A DNA stretch of 64,000 bases from Phytoseiulus persimilis. Lineage: Eukaryota > Arthropoda > Arachnida > Mesostigmata > Phytoseiidae. The stretch's first letter is position 1. Every line of letters starts with the position of its first letter. The notes under the pieces were generated by a model, which ran no database searches, was not told the origin of the DNA, and saw only the letters and a program-made list of their open reading frames with translations. The position numbers were made by a program, and so were the translations under genes. The stretch spans positions 7,136,775 to 7,200,774 of the forward strand of contig CM075104.1 in the NCBI GenBank assembly GCA_037576195.1, read 5' to 3'. Positions 22,258-33,944 of the stretch are shown piece after piece.

Positions 22258-25200
22258 TGTAAGTGCACGAAAAATAAGTGTGCGAAAATTTCCCCATGAT
22301 GACTCGATCTCCGTTATGCCCATTGATTCGGAAGAGATATTCATGTAGCGTTCCAGTGAGAAGCCATTGGCGATTGACCCCTGTATTCTGCTGTTGATGG
22401 CTTTTATCATCTGCTATCATTAACAGCGTTCGGTAAAAGGGGGAAACAGCGGATGAACGAACGGTTGAACACAAACATCGCACTTCCTGGACGTGCGAAA
22501 CCACTGTCAACGTGCCCGATAGGTACCCTCGGTCGATCGAGGCTTCGTGAAATGGTTGCCTTGATGCTCGCGCGTCGTATTCGTTTCAAATTCGTCGGGA
22601 GGAACAGCACGGTAGGTCCGACAAGAAAACTCTCTCTTCCCGCCGCGAGAGATATCGCAAGACAGGAGCAGCAGATCACCGCAAGATAATCGAATTGATG
22701 CCTGAAAAGTTCGCGCGGGTCCTCACTCTCAGCCGCGCATCTTCCATAGCAGCAGGGAGCTGTCCGAACTGAAGCCACCGACTGACCACGATGAGGATGA
22801 GCGTTTTACGGCATCTAAACGGAACGCCGTCAGCGGGAAGCAGAATTCCGAACCGAACAGAGATTTCTTGAGCGACGTGTTAGCACCGCATAGAAGACGA
22901 GCTTCATCGTTGGCAGTGATGTCGTGCGACAGCCACACACAAACACCGGGAGCGGTTCTTCGGATTTCGATAAACGAAGTGAAAACGTAGCATACGGATG
23001 CGAACGGCGGGCTCCCACTTGAAAGACACAGGTCCCCCGCACATGCGTTTCGGACATCCTATATCTACATCTGGCACTGTTACATCCGATGGTTTTCAGC
23101 AACATCCGTTTGATACGAAGCCCGACTGTCCAACGTGAGGGTGGCTATTCCGATGATCACGACCGGCCACGCGAACTTTTACGGAACGCTGAGAATTTTG
23201 GGGTTCGATGACGGGAAGATCCCAATCCGAGAGCATGATCGGGATTCCGCTCACCTGATGAGGCAACCTTCCGTTCTTCTGATGATCTTTTGTCACCGGA
23301 ACTCGTCGGCCACTTTATCTATGTATAGTTGCCAACTTCGTCGGAGTCAACTCGGGCCAGAGCAGCTGCGGAGAATGAATCCTCGACCCCAGTACCGTCC
23401 ACGATAGAGCGTTTTCATGAATGAATTTGATAGAAACCTCCTGGGTAAAGCTCAGCCAAGATCCAACACTGTCTAACTCATTGATATGAGGAATATGGCT
23501 TCACGCTCGCTTAAAGATTGAACAGGAATATATATTTCGCTCACGAGCAGACACGCACAAACCCGGACGACCGAGAGCGTACAAATAACATATAGTACTA
23601 ATAGATTTATTCAAATATAATTGGAGAAAGCTGGGCGAGGGCCCAGCAGTTGACTTGCGAGGGTTGCGGCTCCACGATTTTTCGACTAGATGTTTGTTCA
23701 GGAGTAAGGTGCGCCTTCCTGCTTTATTTATGTCTGAAATTCCTTGAGAAAATGGGCTAGATCCGTCATAAAGGTCAAGATCTTCTTTTCCAAGTGTAGT
23801 GGTGACTCGGTTCGCTTCAGATCAGTGCGGCAGAGCCCCCCGATCCGATCTGTGCCCTGTGCTGCACATATTAATGAGACAATCGTGTCGTCCTGTGATC
23901 TTTGCATGAATCCGTCTCCATCAATAACGTTGTTTGACGTTTTCTTTGACGGATTGGCCTCTGCATTAGACCGGAACCAGCCATGTTTAGCAGCGTTGAG
24001 CCCTGTAGAATCGGGAAAGCAGCTTTGTTTCGCTTCGGCTCCCATCATTGTGAAGCTTCAAAGAGGGCTGTCTCGGTCTGAACTCGGATGAGGGAAAACC
24101 TGATCATCAGCGAGAGCTGGCTGAACACTGATCGCTGTACGGTGTGAACATGAGCAACCGCAAAGTTTCACGTTCGCGCATCGGTCGGAATAGCTCGAGT
24201 CGAGGCATACCGCGGATTTTTCAAACGCTATCCGTGAACTAATAAAAACATGGACGACTTCGAATCTGGTGGAGGAGTGCTGCAACCTGCAACGCGTTCG
24301 AAATGAATACAAACCGAAGATTCTCTTCTTTTTTATGGCTTAACGGGCTGACATGACGCGAGTCGTTGAAGTGAAAGTTCGTGAACGATGCATTAGTGGC
24401 CCGAGCATTTCTCGAGCTGCGAAGTGTTTTCGATGTGTTACTTTTAATATACATTGAGTTTTGTTGCATTGATCGAAACATGATTTTATAATCGATGGAA
24501 TCACGTAATCGCTCGGCAACAGTGGGAATCCTCGTTCGATTCATCTCTCAAGTGGAGCCACGACTGAGAGGAGCCACTCGAAGAAGAACGGTCCGCGGGG
24601 ACGCCTCGATTATTGAATTCGAGAAATATTCTACGAAATCTGATCACGTCACCCTAAGCCTCACTCACATGGTTCCCTCGATGAATTAGCAACACTAGAA
24701 TTACAGGAGCAAACTCAACAGAGAAGCGCCGGTTCCCTTCGCATGCCTCAAGTGATGCTTTCGCGAGCACGGGCTGTTTTGTCATCGTGGCATAACTGTG
24801 GCGGTCGGATTGTGTGATCTTTCGGCTCCATGCTTAACGAGGCGCCGGACTTGGCACTCGGTGGGATTCACTCCGATGAGAGCTGACTGCAAAAGTTGAA
24901 ACGGTACCCATACAGAAAACAATGCTTGCCAAAATGGGCACACGACCGTGTCCACAATAGCAGCGGTTTCAAATCAAGTCATGCTCGTCAAGCTTCACTA
25001 CTTGGACCCTCTGTGGTTAATTGCTCCAAAGAAGGTGCTTGCGGGCTCGTGTGACTCCAGAAGTCGTAAACTTAGTTTGGTTGGGATTTTCATTCCGTCC
25101 GTGAAGGGCACCTGACGGACCGGCCGGTAACAGCCCATCGTCCCAAGTGAAGAACGGTCTTCTGACAGAACGATGAAGAAATGTTTGAAACACAAATATT

Positions 25201-27475
25201 ATCCGGGGCGCTTCTCTTTGTCCAAGATCAGTTCCTCCATCGCGTCTCAAAGCCAGCGCTCGCGGTGGTATGAATATTCACGGCAGAGCCGTCACCAATA
25301 AATCTCTGGCGCTTCACTTTTTCGGATGGCTATGAAGGCGATCTGATAGAGTTTTTCGATGGTTTATAACCGCACCGTGATAATTTCGCTCAATACTGAT
25401 TGAGCACATGACTCGCTCGCGGGAAGTGGTCAGCGTTGGCTTGATAGAGCGTTGTATTATTAGCAGTCAAATGTCAAGCATCCACTGGTGAACGTACAGC
25501 CTAAACGACGGATGGCTCCGATACGGGAATTTTTCCAATCGGATGAAATCAACAGTGCGCCACGATGAGCCGACAACAATCCGCGAGCATCGATCACCGC
25601 AGACCAGTGGGAGAACACGTCGCGATGCACAAGGCGGAATCCCGCGAGTTACTCGGTAGCGTTCCTATACGAGAATCGAAGTTTGAGCAAGACATGCACA
25701 GCGTTGAGTCCTTCGGAGTGGGCATAATAATGTTCACGAATAACAAGATGCTCTAGCAGGTGAGATACCCGCTCTTCAGTGCCACGAATGACAATCGCTC
25801 AGCGCCCTCAAAATTTGCGCTCCGCTGAGTTCTCGAGGAACAAGCTCCGAGATATGTCTCCTCCTTAAGTGTCGCCCGAGACACGTAGAAACCCACTCAA
25901 ACCGAATCTCAATCTCTAGTCGATTCGGGAGCATGCCTTTGGCGGTTTTCGAAGTCCGAGTGCGGGACGACGTTGTCTCTGTCGCCGAACAGTTTCCTCA
26001 GCCAGGATTGCGTCTGGCTCCCGCCTTTGCACATGACGTTCGCTCCTTTTACGAGCGGCTCCGACATGCTGGTCACGTAACGCTGAACGGTTACCAATGT
26101 TTCAGCCACGAATTATTCGATGCCTCTATTTTCGAAAAATGTCCACTCTGCTCGTGAATGTGGGGGTGATACTGATCCGGTTGGGGCTTCGCTAGCCTGG
26201 ATGTTTACGGAGGACTTCCACTTTCCGAACCAATTCACGGCGCAGTTCTGTTTGAATTGTGGGGAAACACTTTTCTTGAGCATGTCTGAGAACCTTCGGC
26301 ATTACACAGCATTCTCAGAGCCTGAAGCAGAAGTAATATCGCGCACGTTCCGACCAGCATTCGCGGCTTCGTGAAGACCAAGTTTTTCGCATTTGTTCGA
26401 CATAAAAACCTCACCACTGTTGTTAAGAAATGTCATCCAAACGGAAAATACAGGTCGACTTTTCATGAGTTTTTCTCTCGTCTTCCTTTTCTCGTTGATA
26501 GCCGGCCGCCATCAGAACAACGTCGGAGGGAAGCCGCTTTGCCCCGATGTTTTCAAAGCGCCCTTTCAACAATGGATCTTTCTGTGACCGCTGCGCGGAA
26601 CGCCAGAGCTCCAGGTGATTCATTGAGAATCTATGGATCCTCTGTAATCACACATTTCTCCTCACAGAGACGAACCTCGAAGTGGTGGGTGGGGTCGTTT
26701 AGTATAATGGGAAGCGAAATTCACCGAACGAGGTCAAATCACTGCAGGTGGCTCGCGCCAACTCGGTCAGAACGAGCTCTAGCGATGCCGTTATCAAGGA
26801 CTGCTGACTTTCAGGAATGAGGATCTTTGTTGGTCCCGCCCCATGGAAAATTGACATCTGTTCCTGCCTTCGCTCGAACAAGATCACACAAAACAGTTCG
26901 AACAGAGAAGTCGTGCTAGAAACTAGCTAGATTTTCAGCAGGTGTTCCCACTGATTGTTCCACTCGCAGGCGGGACAGGCTTAGAGAAAAAAAGTTCCGG
27001 TAATGCACACACCGGTATGATGCAAAATAGGAGGTACAGCTCGATGAGCGTAAAAAGCATCCATAGGGACACATGTTGATCATATCGTCGAGAAATTCGG
27101 ACGGAATCTTTTTGGTTCCCTTCACAATAAAGGAAAGAATACCCACGGTAGAACAAACGAGGAACCCGTAGAGAAGAAGAAACTGATCCAGTTCCGGCTT
27201 GAGTCCAACACGTCGCCGATCGGAATGCGCTAATGCGCATTCTACAACTTCTCCGAACTCAGGACCAGCCAGTAGGAAAGGCGGCGGCTGTCGCGGTTGC
27301 GCTAGCAGACGATTCATGGTCCTCGCGTTGTAACAATGCGTTCTCAGATCCCACAGCTGGAAGATTCGATGGCAACTTCCTCCCATGAAGTCTTTCTCAT
27401 GTTTTCGATCGACCATTCTCTGATCTGATTCTAGAAGAGAGGAATATGAAGGATTGTGTAGTTATTGCAGAATAG
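22258..27475. other. Mostly empty stretch
   Basis: Only weak coding signals are present. One is the 26916-27416 minus frame (166 codons), which has one hydrophobic segment (DQFLLLYGFLVCSTVGIL) but no family motif. Its neighbour frames are equally hydrophobic, so it may be a decayed receptor gene or chance. Confidence 0.25.
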
Positions 27476-29190
27476 ATCTTCGCTGTTGGAGGAGCGGGAG
27501 AAAGGAAACCTGAGAAAGAAACTGCAACCTCAGCCGCGCCCTCTTCACCACGTCTGTTCGGGGTATTCTTTGTGGGCTTGCTAGCCGTCTCGCTAGTCCT
27601 TTCTAGTCTTTCTTTTGCGCTCATACTATCCGATCGGGATCGAAGCGTCTGTTATGACACTAGCAATCGAGGCGTGTCCGACAACAATGACATCCGAACA
27701 CTGGCTGTGGTTTCGGAAGGCTTCTTGAGATGGTAAGTGTCTTATCTTGACACTTCTGTGGCTGGAGCGCTGGGTCAGTGGGATACAGGTGAGGCTGAGC
27801 TGGTAGACTGCCGGCCGACTCGACCCTCTGTCGAAGAACAGCGATGGCCGACCGATGCACGCACACACCACCCGCGTACAGACGCCGAAGTTGTTGTTTT
27901 TCTTCTAACCGAGGCAGGCCTTCCGAAACACTTTTTAGATCAAAGATGATTGTCTCAAACCCCGCGTGGGTGTTCGGCTCTGAAGCAACATTTCACTGAG
28001 AATTGAAGAGCGCTTGATTCTTCTCCCGTTCATTCGAATCTTCACCAAACGGTCCGCCCCTGGCAATTTCTTTATTGATCTGCTCAGGTCAAGGGTTGTA
28101 GTCCGAGCCAACCATTATTAGCGAGGAGCCTGGCCACGTTCCCGCGAGCCAGACATCCGGCAAACAAATGAATAATGCTCAGAGATCTGAGAATGAAGCC
28201 GAGTCGACCTTAAAGGAAGGTTACCTATAAAGGCTTCGCGGTTCTGTCAAAACGAATGACGATATCGCAGCCCGAGCAGATTCTCCGACGACAGGACTCC
28301 GCTCGACGACGACTAGTGTACACGATTTGAAGCTCCCTGCCGTATTTTCCGATCTTGCTTACGCGTCCCACGACCCAAATGAGGTTGCGATGATGTGTTA
28401 TTTTCGCTCCGTCCAGGAAAGCGCATTGAGCTTTTTCAGCCGTTCGATTCTCGATGCAGAAATTCCAAGTCGGAATTTTCCGCCACGCTGGCTGGATGCA
28501 TGTCAGTGCTGAGTTGCCACATTGCGCGTTTTTTTTCTTGTGGTGAGCATCCCTAGAAGCTCAATGAGGCCCTTCTAGAAATATACTTCGCCCGATATTG
28601 GATATGTCGAAAACTGAAAGTTTTCACTGTCATCGATTGTCAAGTTCAGCATGGAAATTCAGTGTGTTGTAATAAACAGTGCTGACCGACGTGAAGCACT
28701 TGCGCGCCATGAAGAATGCATCCGTGGAGATTTTCACAATGACGCCGCTTGCGAGGGACGGAAAAGTGGCTTACCCGCCGTTCGCCTGGTTCTATCAAAC
28801 AACAACCATAACTGATGAAGCTCCACATCGGATCGTACTGAAGGTAGTAGTTCCATTTAATTGTCCATGGTCACGGAAGGATTATCTGAAGCTGCTCGTC
28901 GCGATAGTGAGCTCACGTCACGAGAACAGTACGCGGCTATTAACAGGCAATTGGACCAAAACAGTGAAGAAACATATTTCACTTTCAATTTCCAGGTTGC
29001 GATCGGACAGGTCCGTTCACGAGTTTGATTAATGAATTAGGAAGATCGAGCAATAGAGAAGGCGTTGTTATCAATACCCCTTGATCTTCCTGAAAAGGAA
29101 AAACGCGAAAGCGGTCGTGCAGTCTACTTCACAAAAATCGGAAGTGTCAACTACGATGGTCAAACACCTCTGGTCTCGTTTGCGGACTGA
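27476..29190 (+). CDS. Candidate type II membrane protein gene, structure partly resolved
   Basis: Several coding-like exons lie in order on the + strand. 27476-27732 encodes a Glu/Lys/Ala-rich cytoplasmic stretch, a membrane helix (FGVFFVGLLAVSLVLSSL) and a lumenal segment, ending at donor GTAAGT in phase 2. 28317-28501 (phase 2 to 1) joins in frame to 28680-28843 through a GT-AG intron of 178 bp. Together these two encode about 115 residues with a normal soluble-domain composition (for example ARDGKVAYPPFAWFY). A last open stretch, 29041-29190, encodes 49 residues (EDRAIEKALLSIPLDLP onward) and ends TGA. The join between 28843 and 29041 is ambiguous: a second good frame (28867-28995, starting MVTEGLSEAARR) overlaps it. 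The first exon is missing. I do not recognise the protein. An N-terminal anchor with a C-terminal lumenal domain is inferred. Confidence 0.35.
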
Positions 29191-32101
29191 TTTCCTCTCG
29201 TCCGAATCGCAAGAGTAATTCCACCACTATGTCTTCGACTCGGTGCCCCAATTATGCTCTTTGCTATTCGGTCTTCCCTGTAACGTTCGCTGATCAGAGT
29301 CGTCCGCGTAACGCGATGAGGATTTCCACAGTTCGCGTACACAAATGAATAATAGAGCCCAAACGAACAAATTCACCGACACGACGCACAAGCTCGCGTA
29401 TAGCCGGAAAGACGCTCAACAAAAACATTGGGGAGCATAGTTCAGATTGGGCGCCGATAACAGCTCCATCGACAGGCCCAACAAGTGCAGAATGAGCAGC
29501 TGGAACAACAACGATGATGGAAGTCCATCTACAACGATAACTCGGTCTCGATATCTACACTGGATGGAATTCTAATTCGAGCGTGCTCTCGTGGTTTCCT
29601 CGGGCTCCATCTCGAGAGCGTCGAGCGCAACACGCGGCGAGAGTTTCCAACTGCGACTGTCAATGGCAACGCGATTGGAAAGGTTGAAAAACCTTTGACC
29701 CGTAGAACTCCAAAGTCGTGTGTGAGAAAAGGATGGAAGAGCACACGGCTCGCACGCGCAACGAAACTCAGTAACAAGCAGCACGGTGCCTCAAGGGCGG
29801 ATAACGGAACTGTGGGACGAGTTCTGCGATCGTCGTCTGTTCCAGCGAAGTTCGTCCTTTGCTTCTGCACCCTCGGAACCCGTAGTTGAAAGCCGCGATT
29901 TCGCATTCGATAGCGTCTCACGATGAAGGCGAGCGTTCGGTGTGAGACCGTCAGCATTCTGGACGGCTCACCAAGGGAGGAACCGACAAAAGGCTGGCTC
30001 GTTTTCCCTCCGGTTTGAGAGCAAGCTCGGTGGGTCTGCTCGCGACTTTGTTTTTGAACAATACGTTCGTTTGTTCACCCCTCTGATCGAACGCTGAGTA
30101 GACTGATGGATCGCGGACGTTTGTCGACGATCGGGAGAAAAATTTCCCTACCCTATTTGGTTTGGCGGGCCTCTTTTGTCTCGGCTGAGTGACCCTTCTG
30201 CCGAGAAATGGTCCCCTCTTCATCGATTCACCGCAAAACGAAAGTCGGAAGCAGTGAGAGATCCGCCGCGATATCGAGAGTGATGAAGAAGAATGCTGCT
30301 GTCAGAGCACGCAGGAAGAGCAGAGGCTCGAACGTTTTCGGCCAGGACCTAAATCGGATGAAAGGGTGAGAGATGCTGCGTCGGTTTCGTTGCTTTCGAC
30401 GGCGAGCTATTTCCAAGATGATTCGGTCAGATGAAGTTTCCGACCGCGGGTTTCATCGGAACCTGACCCTCAAACTTCGAGAATTTCGTTCATCCTGACG
30501 CATTCTTCCCTCGTCAATATTTCCTCGAGCCGCTTCTGCTGGCGAGGAATTACGAAACTGATACATTTGTGTCCCTTGCAGAAATCGCGACACACAGAGT
30601 TTATTTTATGGATCGAATGTGGTCGAGGATTTCTAGCCAAAGCCTTCATTTTTGTCAGCCGGGTAGCTGAACTATCACCGACGCTCGAATCTGGCTCTGG
30701 CCTGGGACAAGATTTGATCAACTTTCGTCGGAGTTTCAATAGTATCACAGAGTCGTTGGGTCAGCGTCTCTTCGGAACACGGATGAATCAGATGTTTTCG
30801 CAATGCGTTGCGGTAGCTGTTCCCAAGCTTTCTTCCCAACGGAACACCTCTAGCGGGGCGTTCCGCCCGCGGAAGACTGCGCGGAGCACCTTTGATTTCC
30901 TTATAATTCTACGGCCTGCTGACTGCGGTCTCACCATCAACTGAAGGAGCTTGGAAACGAGACCCCTATGGTTCCGCGTTGCTCGCGCTCGATCCATGAA
31001 CTCTTCGCACCCGATTGGCGGCGGTGGAGCGCTGCGCGAAGCGACCTGTCGAGTCATACTGAGGTCCCAACTCTGACCGAGAAACAGCACCGCGAAGATG
31101 TGGTGAGGAAAAACCAGAGAAGCAAATCTGGTTTCTCAAACAATCTACTCCAAACTCTTAGCTAAGTCCGTGACGACTGGAATGCGCACCAGAGGCCGAG
31201 AGGGGAGAACGTCTGTCTCTTGCCAACGGAATCAATGGAGTCGAAGACCTTCACAGTGCAAACGGGAAGGATTCGTTTCGTGACATTCGTAACAGAACGA
31301 ATCGGATGATTTCATTCATTTTCTTCGTGTACACTACACACGTTCGATTCGAAAGTACCTGAGGAAGTTAGCGGTGGCGTCTGGGACACTATGAGCAGCG
31401 TCATGAGTTTTTCTACCGTGTGAAGCGTGACCGCGCCTCCCATGGACTCTTCAAGATCAGTAAACTGTACTGTTCAAGTCCCTAGAGAGAGCACGTCCCA
31501 TTCCCCGGGCCGACGAAAGAACTTTCCTGAGAGAGATAGAGAGGGCAAGAGACGCGGCGCATCCGCGTGAGCTCCAAAACCGCGAAAAATTCCAATATTA
31601 CTCCAACAGCATTCCCTGGATGACTTCGAGCCGGATCTGATCACAGTCTCGATTCCGGTAATCACTCCTCGTTCGATTCATCGGCCGATGTCTCGATTTC
31701 TCATCGGCCTTCGCACTTCAAGCCCCCCGTTAGCAGGCTCTTCGTCTCTTCATTCTCAAGCGAGCGCTCGTTCGACGGACGCGCGTCGCTCAGAATCGTT
31801 CCAAGTCGGACCGTTCGCGGCTGTTTGCACCTCCGCAAGGTGAATCAGAAGTGCGGGAACCCACGGCTGAACTTCATAAGTCGATCATCGAGTCCTACGC
31901 AACGCCAAATGATTTTTGGCAGAACTTTCCTCACCGCAGAACAAGTCGCTTATTGTACATTGGTGAAGAAATTCGTCATCGGGAATCCTTGGATTCGCAA
32001 CTCATTCCGTCTGTAATTGCGATGCTAATGAACCTAGCGAGAAAGGAAACGCATCCGACCGAACTGAATTCGGGTCCTGGTCGCCCGAAACGCTCTCGAT
32101 C
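29191..32101. other. Intergenic stretch with no supportable gene
   Basis: No exon with matched splice sites, repeat or RNA gene was found. Open frames here are short and have no motif. Confidence 0.3.
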
Positions 32102-32440
32102 TCACCGATCGAGAAAAAGGCCCTCTCGAGAGATGACTCTTTTCATCTCAGGATCATAATATTTCGTTGAAGTAGCGACTTGCATCTCCCCAGTGGCGTC
32201 ATAACACGAAGTATCATCAATCTCGATCCAGATCTTGTCTTTTCGACAAAGGGCAGCGTTCAGCTGAATACCAACGCGCCAGCCGGCGGATCCAGAACTG
32301 GAATAGGTCGCCGAGCTCAGACGGAGCTGTTTTTCAAACAGTGAAATTCGCGAGCTTCCTTCGCCAGAACCGGGAACCGAGGCGGTGATCTTCGCTTCTC
32401 TGAATTCCGTTCGAGCCTTCAACGTGATGCGATAAATCTC
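32102..32440 (-). CDS. Possible terminal exon, unknown protein
   Basis: A minus-strand frame of about 110 codons has an even, soluble-protein composition. It includes EIYRITLKARTEFREAKI, GWRVGIQLNAALC and KDKIWIEIDDTSCYD, with alternating patterns that suggest beta strands, and it ends at a stop at 32102. Its 5' boundary is unclear. The opposite strand and the next 500 bp also hold coding-like frames, so strand choice is not secure. The family is not recognised. Confidence 0.25.
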   Translation of the reverse strand, partial: EIYRITLKARTEFREAKITASVPGSGEGSSRISLFEKQLRLSSATYSSSGSAGWRVGIQLNAALCRKDKIWIEIDDTSCYDATGEMQVATSTKYYDPEMKRVISREGLFLDR

Positions 32441-33792
32441 GCCAGTGCCCCGCGATCCCCGGAATCAAAATGAGGTGGAAGCAAAATGAGATGACCCTGC
32501 TGACATTATGTTGCCAGAACGCTGCTTTCTCCGCATCCAATCTAGCCCCCATACGGCTACGAGCAACGTATGCGAGCTCCGCGATTTCCTCCGTATGCAT
32601 CTATCTACTGTTCCGCATGTCGGAAATGTCTTCGCAGCCGTTACATCTCGACATTTCTGCGGACAATGGTTATCGGAAGGGGAATCGATGGCTCTCTGTC
32701 ACGAAGTGTCACCGTGGTTCCAGTCTTGAAGTTGAGCTCCGGAAACTTCGATCCAAGTTGACCTCGTCGGGCGAGTATGGTTAATTTGGGAGAAATCCCT
32801 TTGAGCTGAGCTTCTGGTCGGACCTTTTCGCAAAAACTTTGGTTCTCTGCCGGGGGCGAACTGCGGCCCAGAGCCACAACCTCCTTCTCTTGAACGAGCA
32901 TTGCTCATCAATGACAGTCACCCCTACCCTCGCCTTGGACTTTTATGAGGATGAAGAGCTAGAAACAAAAATTCCTGCAGAATGGAAGTTACTAGCTGGA
33001 AATTCAACTGCTCAAATTTCTGTTTCTTCGTCGTCAAAATGTAGCTGCGTTAAAAGCTCCAGCCCTTATCTGCTGAATTACTTTTGAATGGTTTTCTTTC
33101 ACAGAAATTTTTCAAAAGTCCGATGAGTTTCGAAGAATGTCTGGCACTTCAACGATATGAATATCGCCTTTTGAATTTCAGACGCTCATGGAGCGCTCCC
33201 CTCGCTCTACGAATGCCGCTCGATTAGATTTAGAGAGTTGGCGCGGTGGAATGGATTCTATTGATATGTGCTCCCACTCTCGAGTCACTGTGAAACGCTT
33301 CACACCCGCTGGTCCGAAGTGAGGATCGATTTACGAGTTTCACCATCGGGAGCTTTGAATGCATGAACCAAGGAACGGATCCCGATTCAAGAGAGCGAGG
33401 GGTAACAGGTAAGGTCGTCGTCCGAGTCCAGGGGTAAATCAAATGCTAAGGACAAATTGTTGTCGATGAGTGAGGTTTTGTCTTGTTTCGATGCCTGGCT
33501 GAGCGGCCCGTTACTTTCGCGCGGAGGGTGAGTTCCAGGGTCTTCCGCCGCGTGGACGAAAGACCAGCCGGCCGGCCGGCGGGCCGACTTTCTCCTCTCG
33601 CTTTCGTATTATTCTTCTTCATCGTCAACTTTCACCCCGGGGAAAGGGTTTCCGGCAGAAAGTGTTCCCGGCGTGATGAAGTCTTAAGGCGGCTCAAAAA
33701 ACGGAACATTCGATTCTCGTCCATTCGTTGCGAGGTGCCGTCTGTGTACCTGGTGCTCGTGTGGTTGCGTGCTCGTGTTTAGTCGTGTCGTT
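32441..33792. other. Gap upstream of the Gln/His-rich gene
   Basis: Conflicting coding-like frames occur on both strands between 32.4 and 33.1 kb (for example 32911-33087 on +, 58 codons starting MTVTPTLALDFYEDEEL). None can be tied to neighbours. A GC-rich palindromic patch (GCCGGCCGGCC) lies near 33566. Confidence 0.25.
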
Positions 33793-33798
33793 TCAGTT
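33793..33798 (+). promoter_or_regulatory. Candidate initiator (Inr) of the Gln/His-rich gene
   Basis: TCAGTT matches the arthropod initiator and would place transcription start at 33795, giving a 5' UTR of 150 bases before the ATG at 33945. No TATA box lies 25 to 35 bp upstream and no clear downstream promoter element is present, so this is tentative. Confidence 0.2.
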
Positions 33799-33944
33799 TG
33801 TGTGTTTGCCGTCGTCTTCGTCCCGTGTTCAAAGGATAAAACCACAGCGACACCTCACTACCTACCACCCAACCAAGAACCCTGTTATCTTGTCTCTCTT
33901 ACCAACCGCACATCGCACCAACGATAATCAGTGCGCGGATAACG

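Noticed and set aside
26691-26770. A tRNA-Asp-like start (GTTTAGTATAATGG).
   Set aside because: No B box or T arm follows at the right distance, and no acceptor stem closes.
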